Part shown: one piece after another, positions 35,664-47,856 of the stretch
Position numbering within the stretch: position 1 is the stretch's first letter
Layout of the letters: each line of letters opens with the position of its first letter
From: Purshia tridentata
Taxonomy: Eukaryota > Streptophyta > Magnoliopsida > Rosales > Rosaceae
NCBI GenBank assembly: GCA_003254885.1
Contig: QANT01004327.1
Span: 95,739-159,738 of the forward strand
DNA length: 64,000 nucleotides
Direction: 5' to 3'
Notes under the pieces: model-generated
What the model saw: the letters and a program-made list of their open reading frames with translations, nothing else
The model's database searches: none
What the model was told of the DNA's origin: nothing
Position numbers and translations under genes: made by a program

Positions 35664-38272
35664 GCATCCAGATCATATAGTATAATATAATTAATTGATG
35701 AGAATAGAGGAAAAAGTAGAGGTTCAATCCATCTTTTATAGGATAACCCCAGAATGAGTGTCTGACTATTATTGATGGTTAAAGGACCCATCTCTTTGGT
35801 CATTAATATGAAAGGAAGTAAGAAGAAAAGAAAGGACCCTCATCATCATTTGATCGTATCCTCATCTCTTTGATAATTACTTGCACTTGTGTGTTTAATT
35901 GGGTGCAATATATGACAATAATTTGCACTCTTGCAATTAGATTGGGTTACATACATATATAATTACTCATTTAACATATTTGAAGATTGTTAGTCGGTAA
36001 TGTAGGTCTTTTGCACTTTGGGATGGTTTAGCTTTATTTTTTATTGGGCAATGGATTAGCGTGATTCACTATTAATAAGGATTTAGTATCAAGGGTGAGG
36101 TATAGTGGACCTTTTTAAGCATGGAATTTTATTTTAAAAAATCTAGGTGCTATTAATAATAGATTCTCAACTTATATTTTGTTAATTTGTATCTAGCTAG
36201 CCACACTACTTTAGCATTTTTACTATATAAAATACTCATAATTGTGCACTTTTTATTCACCAAATTAATGGAATCAAGGATGCGTTCTTAGATTTTTATT
36301 ATTTTAACAGTTTGAAAAAAAATATATATATAAGGGCAAATTTGACATACTCGCTTAAACTACAAAGACCACACAAACGTAATTTGACTTTAGCATATGT
36401 GCTTGTGCTTACGTGGGATAACAAACAATTACTTAACATATTTATGTGAACAAGTAAATCATTCTAATTCAGTGCACTCCAAGCTGGCTTTCCGTAATGA
36501 GCTTTATAAGCACCCGTGCTTAACAGCGTGATGATGACACAGCCCAATAAAATCAGGCATAAAGAAAGTGACTATATAATATCGCATACCCATTAATTTA
36601 GGTCACGTATTTAATCTTTTATGTGTATTCTATTAATAGTTTTTTTTTATTCGAGGGAGGGGGTTGAATTTTAGTGCATTGTGGATAATTTACTGCTTTT
36701 TAAACTGAGTTATCCAACAATTGCTCTACTAATATTATGTTTATGTTTATGTTTAAAATTATATATGTTGTAATATACTATTTCTATCAATTTTTTTAAT
36801 ATAATTTTAAGATATTTGATATTTAAATTTTAAAACAACATATTTTTATTTAAAAGTACAAGGTCAATTTTTTTTTTTCTGTATCAAAGAAGAAGAGGAG
36901 ATCAAAGTAACAAAAATGATTCTACAGCACAAATATTAAAATTAATACTAAAAAATTAGCCATATATGCTGTTTATATATAATATCTATCATGTATGATG
37001 TAGCTATGTCTATAGCTAGCTTTTAAATTCTATTCGTAGTTGATTTTGGGTGCTTTCATTTCCAAACATATTTAAGGGATTAAGTTGCCTTAACGTTACG
37101 TAAGTGTAAGCAAGCACTACTGTCATAATCAATCTTGTAGACAAGCAAACAAACAAATTAATGATATTTGATTTCAATGACTTGTGCCCTTCCACTCATC
37201 ATAAATTTGAAAGAGATTGCTGCTTCAAATTTGAATCATTAAATTCCTTCTCTCTTGGTTTAGCAATTTCTAGTGAGAGTTAAGCAAATAAAAATACATA
37301 CGGGAAAAAATATATATATATATATAGTAGGTCACTAGGTCGTATATATGATATTATTTGTCTTCATTCAACAGCTAGCTACGTTAAACTATAGACAAGG
37401 TATAAATTATAATGAATCATATTCTCTTATTAATTGATTGTATTATTTCTTTATTACTTATTGTAGTTATTTAATAGTTAAGCTATATAACATCTACCAT
37501 TTTGATCTTAATTCATCTTTACCTATCAATATATTAGCATTTATATATGAACATATTATACGCAAGTGATGATGTATACTTGTTACGTACACCAATTATT
37601 ATGAACAATTGAATATGAAATTAAAAACCTTTTATATAGCTAATTTTAATAAACGATTAACTATCACACAATGTAATTAACTAATATATAATTGGAAAAT
37701 TTAATTGTTTTTATGTTTGTTACAAGAGAGTACGTATTAAGTGGAAGAAAATCGAATTTCTTTAGTATTACTACCTTCTTCTTTTTTCGGTACATGCATT
37801 ACTATTTACTACTAATCGTAAATATGCATGTTGATTTCAATGATTAAAAAAAATATGCATGTTGATCAATCACTATAATCCACTACTTTTTTGCCTCAAG
37901 TCTTTTTTATCCAAACAACTCAAATATCTTCTTAATATCCTCTACCTACTGGGCAAAAGCCGCAAAAGAAAGAAAAATTTCTCTCTAGCTATTTTTTACA
38001 TAATGTGATATCATTGCATGCTTTTTTCAAAACCCGAAACAAAATTTTTGAGTACTAATGGGTACAAGCACTTGTACTCCACTCAAAGACCAAACCCACC
38101 CACTCACATCCGATCGATCACTAAACGATGGGATCCTAATTTTCTTTAATATTAATAATATGATAGTAAGCAGCACTTGAACTTTCATTTGCACTTGTAT
38201 TATAAATCCACAACATCATTGTCAGTTTCGAAATCATGATCAAACAAGTGAGGAGTAAAACTTTCATGTAAC
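35664..38272. other. Intergenic spacer
   Basis: AT-rich with a short (TA)n run near 37310-37326. No coding frame longer than about 60 codons and no recognisable RNA gene. Confidence 0.4.
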
Positions 38273-38365
38273 AGATGTATACACTAATTATTTATATATA
38301 TCTCTCTTATCACGTGATTCAACATGTGATAAGAGAGATATAGACAATAAATGTATACCACATCT
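38273..38365. mobile_element. 93-bp foldback (palindromic mini-element)
   Basis: AGATGTATACACTAATT at the left pairs with the right end ATGTATACCACATCT, and the inner arms TATCTCTCTTATCAC and GTGATAAGAGAGATA are perfect complements around a 12-base centre (GTGATTCAACAT). It resembles a very small MITE. No target duplication is clear. Confidence 0.6.
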
Positions 38366-39442
38366 ATATCTATCTATTAAATTACCCATATCCACATGCA
38401 TACCAATGCGTAAGACTTTGCTTCCGGCCAACTTTAGGTGCTAAATTATAAATTTAGCTCCCAATCTACATCATAACTCATATGTGGAAGTAGAAGTAGC
38501 TTAGTTTTTTTTTTTTTTTTTGAGAGCCTAGAAGTGGCTTAGTTAATGAATGTTAATTGACAAGGACAAGAACCTAATATTTGTGATATAATTAATAAAA
38601 AGAAAAGAGGAAAAAGTATACTTTTTTTAAAATCCATCTTACACTGTGTGGAAGTAAATTGCTCTGCCACTCCGGTTAAAAGTCCTCATATGACCAACTA
38701 TGTAATTAATTAACACATTATTCCTAATAAAAAATGCTGGGTTACCCTATTTTTAGTACCATATGTGTAAAGTGTACCATTAGAATTAAGAGCGACTCGT
38801 AGAATATATTAATGAGTATACTACTTGGCTACTGGCTTGTCTCGAACTCCAGAGCGCTTTCTCTTTTTTATCCAACAACTCATATGTTCTTTCCCTGGGC
38901 AAAAGAAAGAAACTTTTTGTCAATCTGGCCTAACTCAATCTTATGCTCAAGAGATAATGATTATCCAAACTTGTACATACTAATTGTAATCTGGCATTAA
39001 GAGGCCAAACAAACAGTCGTATAATAGCACAATCCAACAAACAGGTTAACAGGTCAAGTCTAGATCTAACTTAACTTTAAAAATATGATAAAAAAGTGAA
39101 GATTATCTAAGTTTATACATTGTAAAAACCAACTACAAAGATGTGACATTTTTAACACTTTTACGTGTCTTTCTTTTTTATCGATGATATCATTGCATGC
39201 TTTTTTAAAACCGTGGGCCTATGAAGACATTCATCTCCGCAAATACCTCCAGAAAATGATGGCGCCCCTGAACAAAAATTGAGCCCCTTTCCGTACTGAA
39301 TTGCATAAGAGTAGTTAGTACTAAAGCGTACAAGCACTACCGATCCACTCATTTACCAAACCCACCCACTCACACATCTATCCTATCCCCATATTTAATA
39401 ATATGATCCTATATGCACCACTTTGTACTAGTTGCACTTGCA
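38366..39442. other. Intergenic spacer upstream of small membrane protein gene
   Basis: AT-rich, with a T18 run at 38503-38520. TATCATTGCATGCTTTTTT and CCAAACCCACCCACTCACA-like phrases occur twice (about 38010-38105 and 39187-39375), which suggests a local duplication of the promoter-proximal region. Confidence 0.4.
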
Positions 39443-39450
39443 TATATAAA
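39443..39450 (+). promoter_or_regulatory. TATA box of the small membrane protein gene
   Basis: TATATAAA, followed by CCCACC, lies 115 bases upstream of the ATG, which would set transcription start near 39475-39480. The spacing to a short leader is normal for a plant gene. Confidence 0.6.
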
Positions 39451-39557
39451 CCCACCATATCATTTCTCAGTATCCCACAACTTAATTTCTTCAAGCTTTT
39501 ATTTGGGTGCAAGTAAGTGATCAGATTGATGATCAGAATTCAGAAAGGCAGAGAATT

Positions 39558-40109
39558 ATGGAGAATGATCAGAAAGCATTTAGTAGGCCTTCTCTTGCAT
39601 TCCCTGTGGGTTTGGGTCTACTTCTGTTTATGTTATGCAGCATCACTGCCTTCTTCTTCTGCTGCCTCCATTGGGATAAGCTTCGATCTCTACTCCTTTC
39701 ATCCTCTCACTTGGATCAAGAGAACCCAGATGATATCCAATCACAATTGGCTCATGAATCGCCTCAAAAACCGAAACTTCCTAGCAAGGTATAAGAATTT
39801 TCTCTTTTATATAATCTCGTGAATCTAAACTATTGATTAAGTTGAATCTCGACTGAACATCTGATTTAAATTCACAGTATGTAATCAAAGAAAAAAAAAT
39901 TGTGCATGTTGTCTGATTGGTTTTTGAATTTGTTTATATGATAGATTGCAAAGCAAAATCAACCACAGAGCCTGCCAGTACTGATGCCTGGGGATCATGT
40001 GCCAAAGTTCATAGCAGTTGCTTGTCCATGTGAGCCTCCTGTGGTCCAGAAGTTCACAGTAATAGTGCACAAGCCTAGCCATTTCTGTGATGCTACTGTA
40101 TACAGTTAG
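39558..40109 (+). CDS. Small one-pass membrane protein, At5g65660-like
   Basis: Two exons, 39558-39788 and 39945-40109, with a GT-AG intron in phase 0, give 131 residues. After a short polar N-terminus there is one hydrophobic segment (about 14-36, FPVGLGLLLFMLCSITAF), then the Cys/aromatic motif FFFCCLHWDKLRSLL. Exon 2 carries the most conserved part, QNQPQSLPVLMPGDHVPKFIAVACPCEPP. This matches the family of Arabidopsis At5g65660, labelled 'hydroxyproline-rich glycoprotein family' although this protein is not strongly Pro-rich. No biochemical role is known to me. The ATG was chosen because family similarity begins there; an in-frame reading further upstream has no ATG. It lies between the bHLH93-like and IAA9-like genes, as in Arabidopsis. 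Confidence 0.82.
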
Positions 40110-42110
40110 TTTTGAACTTTTGATATTGCTTTTTCTAATTTTGAGTGCACAATAGTTGAAATTTGACAATATACATATATACATATATTTGTACAAATAT
40201 TTGTAAAGAAGAAATTAATTCATGCTTGTGAGAGTTGGAGTTTGGAGCCCATCAACACAAACAAACAATAGTGCAAATTACATATATATTGAGCATAATC
40301 CTTAATTAGTTAATTTCTTCTTTTTTCTTTTTCTCTGTTGATTTCTTAGGGATCATGTAGTTATGAAAGCTAGCTTGTTGATAGAAAAACAAAATAGTAA
40401 GTAAATTTTTATCTTTTTAAGTATTAGAAAGCTGTTTGGGCTTGGCTGAAGTTCTGTTTGTTATGATATCAACAAAAAAACAAGAAGCGAAATTTTATGT
40501 TTTGGACAGGAAGTAGGAGATATTACAAGCCGTTTGAATCTTCATCTGCAAACTCATACTGTGCTTGTGCAACAGTTCCTCATGATAGCATATAAGATAA
40601 GATTCCCAAGCAATTAATTGTAACTTTGTAAGTGGGGTTGACAGCATATATCTATCTTCTCCATAATTGTTGGGAAATTGAATTACTCATTCATCTAAAG
40701 TTCCAATCACAGCCTTGTCTATATTCTAGAATGGACAATGGTGACGGCATTATTAAGCCTTGCCTGGGATTGGATACCACGGTATTAGATACTAGAAATT
40801 GGTATGCTCTTCTTGCAAAGCCCATATCTATACTTTTGGGCTAGGTCCAATTTTTGCAATCATGTATAACATTATATACGTGCCTACACAACTTAGGTTG
40901 GCGGTTGAGGATGCTATTTCAGCTCAATTGTATTTGCTTATACAATTATGAAAGATAATTTTCATTCGAGTCTCGCATGACAGTTAAGTCTACGCAGGAC
41001 ACTGAGTTTCACAATAATACAATACACTTGAGTCCTCTAAGACCTACAAGACTCACGAGGTTCGCAAGACACTTAAATCTCTTGAAATTCTTTGAGACCT
41101 GTTAAACACTCATGTCACTCAAGACATTCGAGCCCGTGTAGAAGAAGCTTCTTCTTATTAGTATTTGGGCAACCATGATAGAGATCGAAGAAAAACACGT
41201 ATAATCTAAATACCTAATTAACCCTATTGTTATAGTTACTGTTAGGATTAGTTTCAAATTAGTTAAAATCATCATTAGCTTCTTAGTTATACCATACACG
41301 ATGATTAATTAATGAGAAGGAAATATCGTTTATTGTCCACATGATTATTAATTTATATTTTGCCAACATTTCAAATATGATCGATCGATATATACCGTAG
41401 TTAGGATAACAAGTTCTCCTATGGAGAAAAAAAATAAGGTACAATTGCACATCGAAAAAACTTGTGGCTGCCTAAGAGTTTGGAATTAATGCTAAAGGTA
41501 TTATGACCATACACCTATCGGCAAAATGAAAAATGTGAATCGACATGTACTGCCAAACATTATTTTATGACCAACGATTTTAACAGAGACATTTGCTTCA
41601 TTGTGGTTCCAAAATGTTATCGAAATTCATTTCGTGCTATGACCAAGTCTTTTTTTTTGTTCTGATATGAGTCATGACCAAGTCCTTAACATGTCCTTTC
41701 AATTAGTTTGGGTAATATCATATTCTATGCTAAAATCAACATGAAATATCATATTTTCTTTTATTTAAAATAAAAAAATTTAAAAAAAAAGGAAGAAGAG
41801 GAAAGTTTATTTACTATGAAATAAAAAATAAAAAATAAAAAATTATGGCCAATAAGAAACTAAAAATTAAAAATTAAAGAAGTTTTCAGATTTAACACCA
41901 TATTTTTTTGCAACTGAGAGAGGGTATTGTTGCGCTATAAGTATCAAAAAATGAATTGAACTTGTTCAATTATATACATTTGGTGAATATCTTTTGTTTC
42001 TATTTATACATGAATGAAAGGAACATGAAGTTGGTGCTTCCTCATTTTCATGGAAGAATGAATGAAAATTGTGAGATGTTATCGCTACTGCCGGCATTGT
42101 ATCTTGGAAG
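40110..42110. other. Intergenic spacer
   Basis: AT-rich with A and T runs. From 40980 to 41130 there are repeated phrases of the type AAGAC-CT-GA and TTGAG-CCT with no family that I recognise. No gene supported. Confidence 0.35.
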
Positions 42111-42330
42111 TAGCTTTCAGAATCTCTCACTTATCACACGTGGGCTTACTTTTTCTCCGCGATGGGCCAACTGTCCTTATAAAAGGCCGTGACCTTTGGA
42201 CTCGTCGTTACCGTCAGCCATGTCACGTGGCTCGCATTTGGGTCTGCACGAGTGAGCCCTTTCTGCCCATTAAATGGCACGTGGAAGTTGTGGGTCGGAC
42301 CTGTCCAAGTACACTTTCGAACTCATTTTC
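42111..42330 (+). promoter_or_regulatory. Orphan promoter-like cluster: three G-boxes and a TATA box
   Basis: Within a GC-richer island lie CACGTG cores at 42137-42142, 42224-42229 and 42278-42283, a site II-like GATGGGCC at 42161, and a textbook TATA element TATAAAAG at 42178-42185 in plus sense. A 120-codon open frame (42062-42424) crosses it but resembles no family. No gene with a plausible start follows within 5 kb on the plus strand except the IAA9-like gene far downstream. Confidence 0.45.
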
Positions 42331-45300
42331 TAGGCTCAGGCCCACAGGAGAAGCCCATTTCCAAGTGGGACCACCCTTAGATAAGTACTATATTGGCAGC
42401 ATCCCGCAATATCCGAATGTGTAATACATTTTCTTATTGTTTTATAGACAATGTCCAAATAAAAAATTATTAAAAAAACCCCCTCTTGCAAACTGTACAT
42501 TGACAAAAAAAGAAACTCAATTTTTAACTCTTTTTTTCTGTTCCTCTTATTGTTGACTTTGATGTCATTTTCACTTATTAACACGTATTAAATTACACTC
42601 CTGGCCAAAAAAAAAAAAACATCTATTAAATTATAATAAATTTAGTGTATAAGTTATTAATATTTCGCAAATAACATATCAAAAGAATCATGCATATAGC
42701 TGACGTATAATATGATAATTTAGAGTGCTTATGAATTTAAGATTTAAGGTTCATTATTCTTATTATGTCTCCTCAAAATGGAGGTGTAGTTATGACTAAA
42801 TTACATACGCGAGTTATCTATATAATTATAAAAGAAAATATTTATATGTTTGCATATTTTTGGATTAGCAAAATGCTGGTGAGAGTTAATTAATAAAAAT
42901 TAAATTTTTTTTTTTTGTTTCTTTCACGTAAATAGTACATTATATTCAAGTACAGCAGTTGCTCATGGTCTCAAAAAACCAATTGAATCCTTTAAAATTT
43001 ACTAAATCATATATAAACACACTCAAATAAACTCTAACAATAAAAAATTATTAATAACATATAGTAAACAAGAAAAAGACACCGATGGGTTGACATTGTT
43101 AAGAGAAAAAATTTTATCCTTATATTTTTTTTTATTTGATTTTTATCCTGACATTTTAACAAGTAATATATGCTAATTTTAATCTCCCAAACATTATCAG
43201 GGACTTTAAATAATTTACATTAATTAAATTTGTTGACAAGAGACAACTTTTGTATTTGAATATATGAATAAATGCATAATGGTTAGTTTCTTTTTTCTTT
43301 TTTATGTCAAAATGCATAATGGTTTAAGATACAAAGCGTGCAAAGGTGGAGGCAGTTAATGATTGTAACGAGATATCCTCCTCCTTAACACAAAAGCATC
43401 CTCAATCCATAAATCTGTTTTCTTTTTAATTTTAATTTTATTTCTCTGTAATATCTCAAAAAAAAAAAAACACTTACGCGCGTAAGACCCACCTCGTCCT
43501 CAAACACATCAGCAACGTACACTGAAACAATCTGACCATTTGATTGGAGCAGAAGCAGCACGCGCTGTGGAATGCGCATGGGTTTGAGGAATCGAAGAGG
43601 TGGGTAGTGAAGTTATCTGTCGCGTTCTGACCCCGGCAATCTAAAATAAAAGCCGCTTTCTTGTCCCCCAACACATCATATCGTTGGACCTTGTTTTTCT
43701 CTGTCCCCCTCTCAACTCAATCCCACCCGCACTCCATGCTCCTCTACGTAAACCACACTCAATCACTCCCCCCACCCCCAACCCCTAAATCTCTTTAATT
43801 CCACTTCTACCCCTGGCTTTCTCCAATTTTCCTCCACCATGCCAAACCAGATGTAGGAAATTATTTTTGGGGATTTCCATATTTGCCCTCGTGTGTAATG
43901 CAAGGTGGGCCCTGGTCCTGTTGGCTAAGAAGTGGGATCCATTTCGAACTAAAATAGGAGTTTTGCATGTAACATGGGGCAATCAGGAGGGGAATCTCTA
44001 GCCCTGTTTAGAATAGCAGAGTAATGAGTGGGTGGTTCAATTATGAAATGAAAGGTTTAGCAACACACATCACACATGATCGAGAGGTCAAGGTGTTTGT
44101 GTTTTTTCTTTGCATTTCATAATGAGTATGTTGCCAAGAATTTTAACTTATAATACATGTTTTGTTTGTGTTCAACTAGAAACATGGCATGCATGCTTAC
44201 AAAAGAAGAAAGAAACTAGAAAAGATTGCACGCACCAAAACCAAAACCATATGTGAGCAACATGATGAGAATTAGGTAGCGTTTGTTTCCTGGGATATAT
44301 AGTATTCTAGAAGTTAATTTCAAGCCTAAGGGATTTGAGAAACTTGTAATCAAATAAAAATGGGGAATAAGAATTAGAAACCCATCTCTTTCTTTGTGAA
44401 TGCAAAATCCTCATTTTTGTGGGTTGGGTCTCCTAGTTATACCATATACCTCAATTTTCAATACCCCATTTTAAAATAGGGGCATTAAGTAGTCTAATAT
44501 TTTTGGGATTTTTTATTTTATGATGTCAGATGTTAATTTGGGTATGTATTTGTTGATATTTACGGAATATGTCATACCTCTTTATTAGATAGTAAAATAC
44601 GTGAAAAATGAATAATCCTACGTCAAAAATTTAAAGGGTATATCCTCTTTATTAGTTTGGGTCTCTTAAACCATTGTTTGATGGGGTAAAATGGTCATTT
44701 TGTAGCTCTCCACACGGTGATGAAAGAATAGGAATAACTGCCCATAAATTGTAGGACAATACAAGATTCCCATCTGGTATGGGGCAGGAAATAAAAAGGG
44801 CAAAAAAAGATTCCCATCTGGACTTATCTTGCACTAAGATGAGAAAACGACTGTTTAGGGCATTGGATTTGGACACGCCCTCCCTGGTCCCTAGTCTTGA
44901 ATTTTGATTGATAAGAAAAGGAAGTGAAAAGACAAGTTTGCCCCTGCGTAAGGGAGTATGGTGGGCATCTAACATGCATACAAATACAAAGTGCATGGCA
45001 GCACGTGGCACACTATAGAATCTGAAATTCAGGTGTGTAATCCATGTTGTACAAATGGAGTTGCTGCCAAGTAATTGTCAACATCAGCGGCACACACATA
45101 CACACACCGTTCATGGGTGCTTCTTCACGGAATATTGTTTTTATTATGGACCGTACGATTATAGCATGCTCTCTGATTTGATGATGGATGCGTAAAAATC
45201 TCATCTCCATCTTCACATATTGGGATTCAGCCTCAGCATTGCCCATCATTACATGGATGCCCCTCGCTTTTTTTCTGCAATGCCAAATACTATTTTACAT

Positions 45301-46320
45301 CAAATTTCAATTCACAAATTATGATTTTAATTTTTGCCATAGAAGCTAATTAGCTCACATGCATTAATCTTTTTTATCGTGCTTAATTCTCTTTCCATGC
45401 ACAGATTCTCTCGTCTTTCTTAGAATCTCATTATTCACCATAATTATCTTGTCCATTTGCCATTTGGCTGCAAGTAACTAAATTCAAAGCATTTTAATTT
45501 AAGTTCACTTTGTGATATACTTTTTTTAATCGACTGACAGTTATAATGAATTCAACTCTATTGCCAAGCTTAGGATATGACAAAGTAATTGACAAAATGT
45601 ATGTCAATCCTTCTATCGAGCAAAACTTTCAAGAAATTTTTTATTTTAAGTTCGAAACTATAGGCAGTTATAATAAATACACCACCTTGTAGAGTACATA
45701 ATCAAAACAACAAAATGAACAAAAACAAAACATGTTGCTTTCCGACTAATCGGCAGTAAAATATAATAGCCAAAACACACTCTTTTTTTAGTTTATTAAT
45801 CAATTATCGTCAATAAATTTTAAACGATGTTCTCTCATAAAAGAAAAACTATATATCATTCATTAAATTAAATGTTCATCGATAATCTAAAACATAAGTA
45901 TACGCAACCAAATAACACATAAATATCATTATTAATACTCCTTTTAATGTCACAATTTCCACTACAAATGCCCTGTTTCAAAAAAGAAAGAGAGCTTTGA
46001 GCATTCAACAATAAATTACAGAATATCACTATTTTGTCATTAAATTTTTTTTTTAAAAAAGAACTTCCTGCAAGTTTTTGAGTATTTTGAAAAATTATCC
46101 AGATTAATGGATAATCAAGTTTAAAAACTTTATCTTGGCCAAAAAAAAGTTTAAAAACTTTATAATTATAAAATTAAATAGGAACAAAATACAGATTGGG
46201 TGAGGGAAAAGAGGAATAAAATATATAAAAACAGACCAAAAGAACCCAAGCAAAATGAGGAAAAAGAAGGAAAAGCTTTTTGATTTTTTTTTGGGAGACA
46301 CATTGTATTATTAAAGTGTT
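42331..46320. other. Intergenic spacer upstream of the IAA9-like gene
   Basis: 42430-43380 is AT-rich. 43480-43960 is GC-richer (CGCGCGTAAG, GCACGCGCTGTGG, CCCGGCAATC) without a supported ORF and may be distal regulatory DNA. The remainder to the leader exon is AT-rich with A and T runs. Confidence 0.4.
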
Positions 46321-46329
46321 ATTTTAATG

Positions 46330-47856
46330 CATAAGGTTCACATCGGACAGCAAATAAGCGTCTGTTACTTTGTGCCGAATGGAGGGTCCTTAGCTCTCTC
46401 TCTCTCTCTGACTCTCAGCTTCTTGTCAGCTAAAATCAAAAGACCTTCAATCAAATTTGCCTGCCTTCTTTTCTTTGTTCTCTTCTTCTTCTTCTTCTTT
46501 TTATTTTCTTCAGCCACTGATCCACATAATCTTTCAGGTAAACTCTCCAACCAGTTCCCCAGCTCCCCAGCTCCCCACCTTTGCTTGCAATATTGAATCA
46601 GATTTGTTTACCATTTTTTTTAAAAAAATACTTTGTTTTCTGGGTATCTTCACTTTCAGTGACACTGTTTTTCTTGGTTTTGCTTTGGTTGTTTTTCACT
46701 TGGTTTCAGTCTCTTTCTACTCAGACTTTGAAGGTAATATATCTCCAAGTCTTATTCTTTTCTGTACAATGAGTAGTTCAGTTCACTGATTTTCTGGATT
46801 TTCTGGATTTTCTTTCCTAGTCACACAAAATGCATGACTTTAAATTTTACATTTTTTACAAAAAATTTTCACTTTTTCAGCAAAGCATGAATATCTGAGT
46901 TTTTTTCCTTTTTGTCTATATTGTGAGCATTTTTATTTTATTTTTTATTTGGGTGAATTTCCTGGTATTCATTACTGGGTCTCTCTCTGTCTCCTCTTTG
47001 TTTTCTCCTTTGATAAAATTAGCTAGTATTAACTGTATTATTTACATGCATTTAATATTAAACTCCAAGTGGTTCATCTCGGGTCTCTTTTGCTGAGATT
47101 TGGGTTTTGCTTGAATATTATGCTTTTTATTTTCCAAAAAACCGTTTATTTATGGCACACAGTGAGTCAAAGACTCATTAAATTTGAAGCCATTTGGAGC
47201 TTTTAAGTCTAAATTAACACCATTTGGTCCTGCAATCTGTAAAACCCACCATCAACTTAATTTTTCTTTTTAATCTTTTTTTCCCCTCATGTGGTTGGGA
47301 TTGATCTCTCAATCTCTGTAATTTTAGGGATTGCAACTTGATTAGTAGATTAGTCCTTCATTTTCTTCAGTGCTCTGACCTGAAACAAATTCAATGCTAA
47401 AGTGATAATATTTTAGTCTTATACATCTCTTTATTTATTAGATATGTAGCCCATTTACTAAGGATGTAAAGATTGGTTGAACCATAAGCTTCACACTGCT
47501 TAACTTATATACTTTATCCGCTGATTAATTGTAATATGAGAATATGCTAAACTTTGTAACTGTTTATTTATCTTTTGTTTTTTTATGGCGTTTTTGCATG
47601 TAACTTGTTTATTTGGCACAATATAGGATTATTTATGTTTGAAGGGATGCTTGATTAAATTAAGGAAGTTTCAAGTTGAATCTTCCAGTTGCCTCTACTG
47701 GATTTTTTTGATCATTAAGGGTGGACAGCTGTTGTTGAATGTATTAGTTTTTCCTTTTATCTCTGATTAATCTGTTTTATTGATGTTTTCTGAAGTTTTT
47801 TTCATGCCCTTTGGCAGGTTACAGATAAAAATTGGTGGATTTTTCTTTGTCTTGTG
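46330..47856 (+). promoter_or_regulatory. 5' leader of the IAA9-like gene with a long UTR intron
   Basis: A CT-rich leader (CTCTCTCTCTCTCTC near 46395, then CTTCTTCTTCTTCTT near 46484) ends at CTTTCAG followed by GTAAACTC at 46536. A good acceptor TTTGGCAG stands at 47817, 39 bases before the ATG. An untranslated first exon with an intron of about 1.3 kb is the usual structure for IAA8/IAA9-type genes. An alternative donor GAAGGTAATAT occurs at about 46732. Transcript ends are inferred. Confidence 0.55.

Noticed and set aside
42062-42424. 120-codon plus-strand open frame
   Set aside because: No recognisable domain, crosses a TATA/G-box cluster, and two other frames are open over the same DNA. 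GC-richer composition explains the openness.
44652-45249. Adjacent minus-strand frames of 119 and 78 codons
   Set aside because: No family resemblance, no splice-consistent join and no promoter elements in the right place.
46327-46789. Frames of 89 and 110 codons upstream of the IAA9-like gene
   Set aside because: They lie in the CT-rich leader exon and leader intron, with repetitive Ser/Phe composition that follows from the pyrimidine bias.
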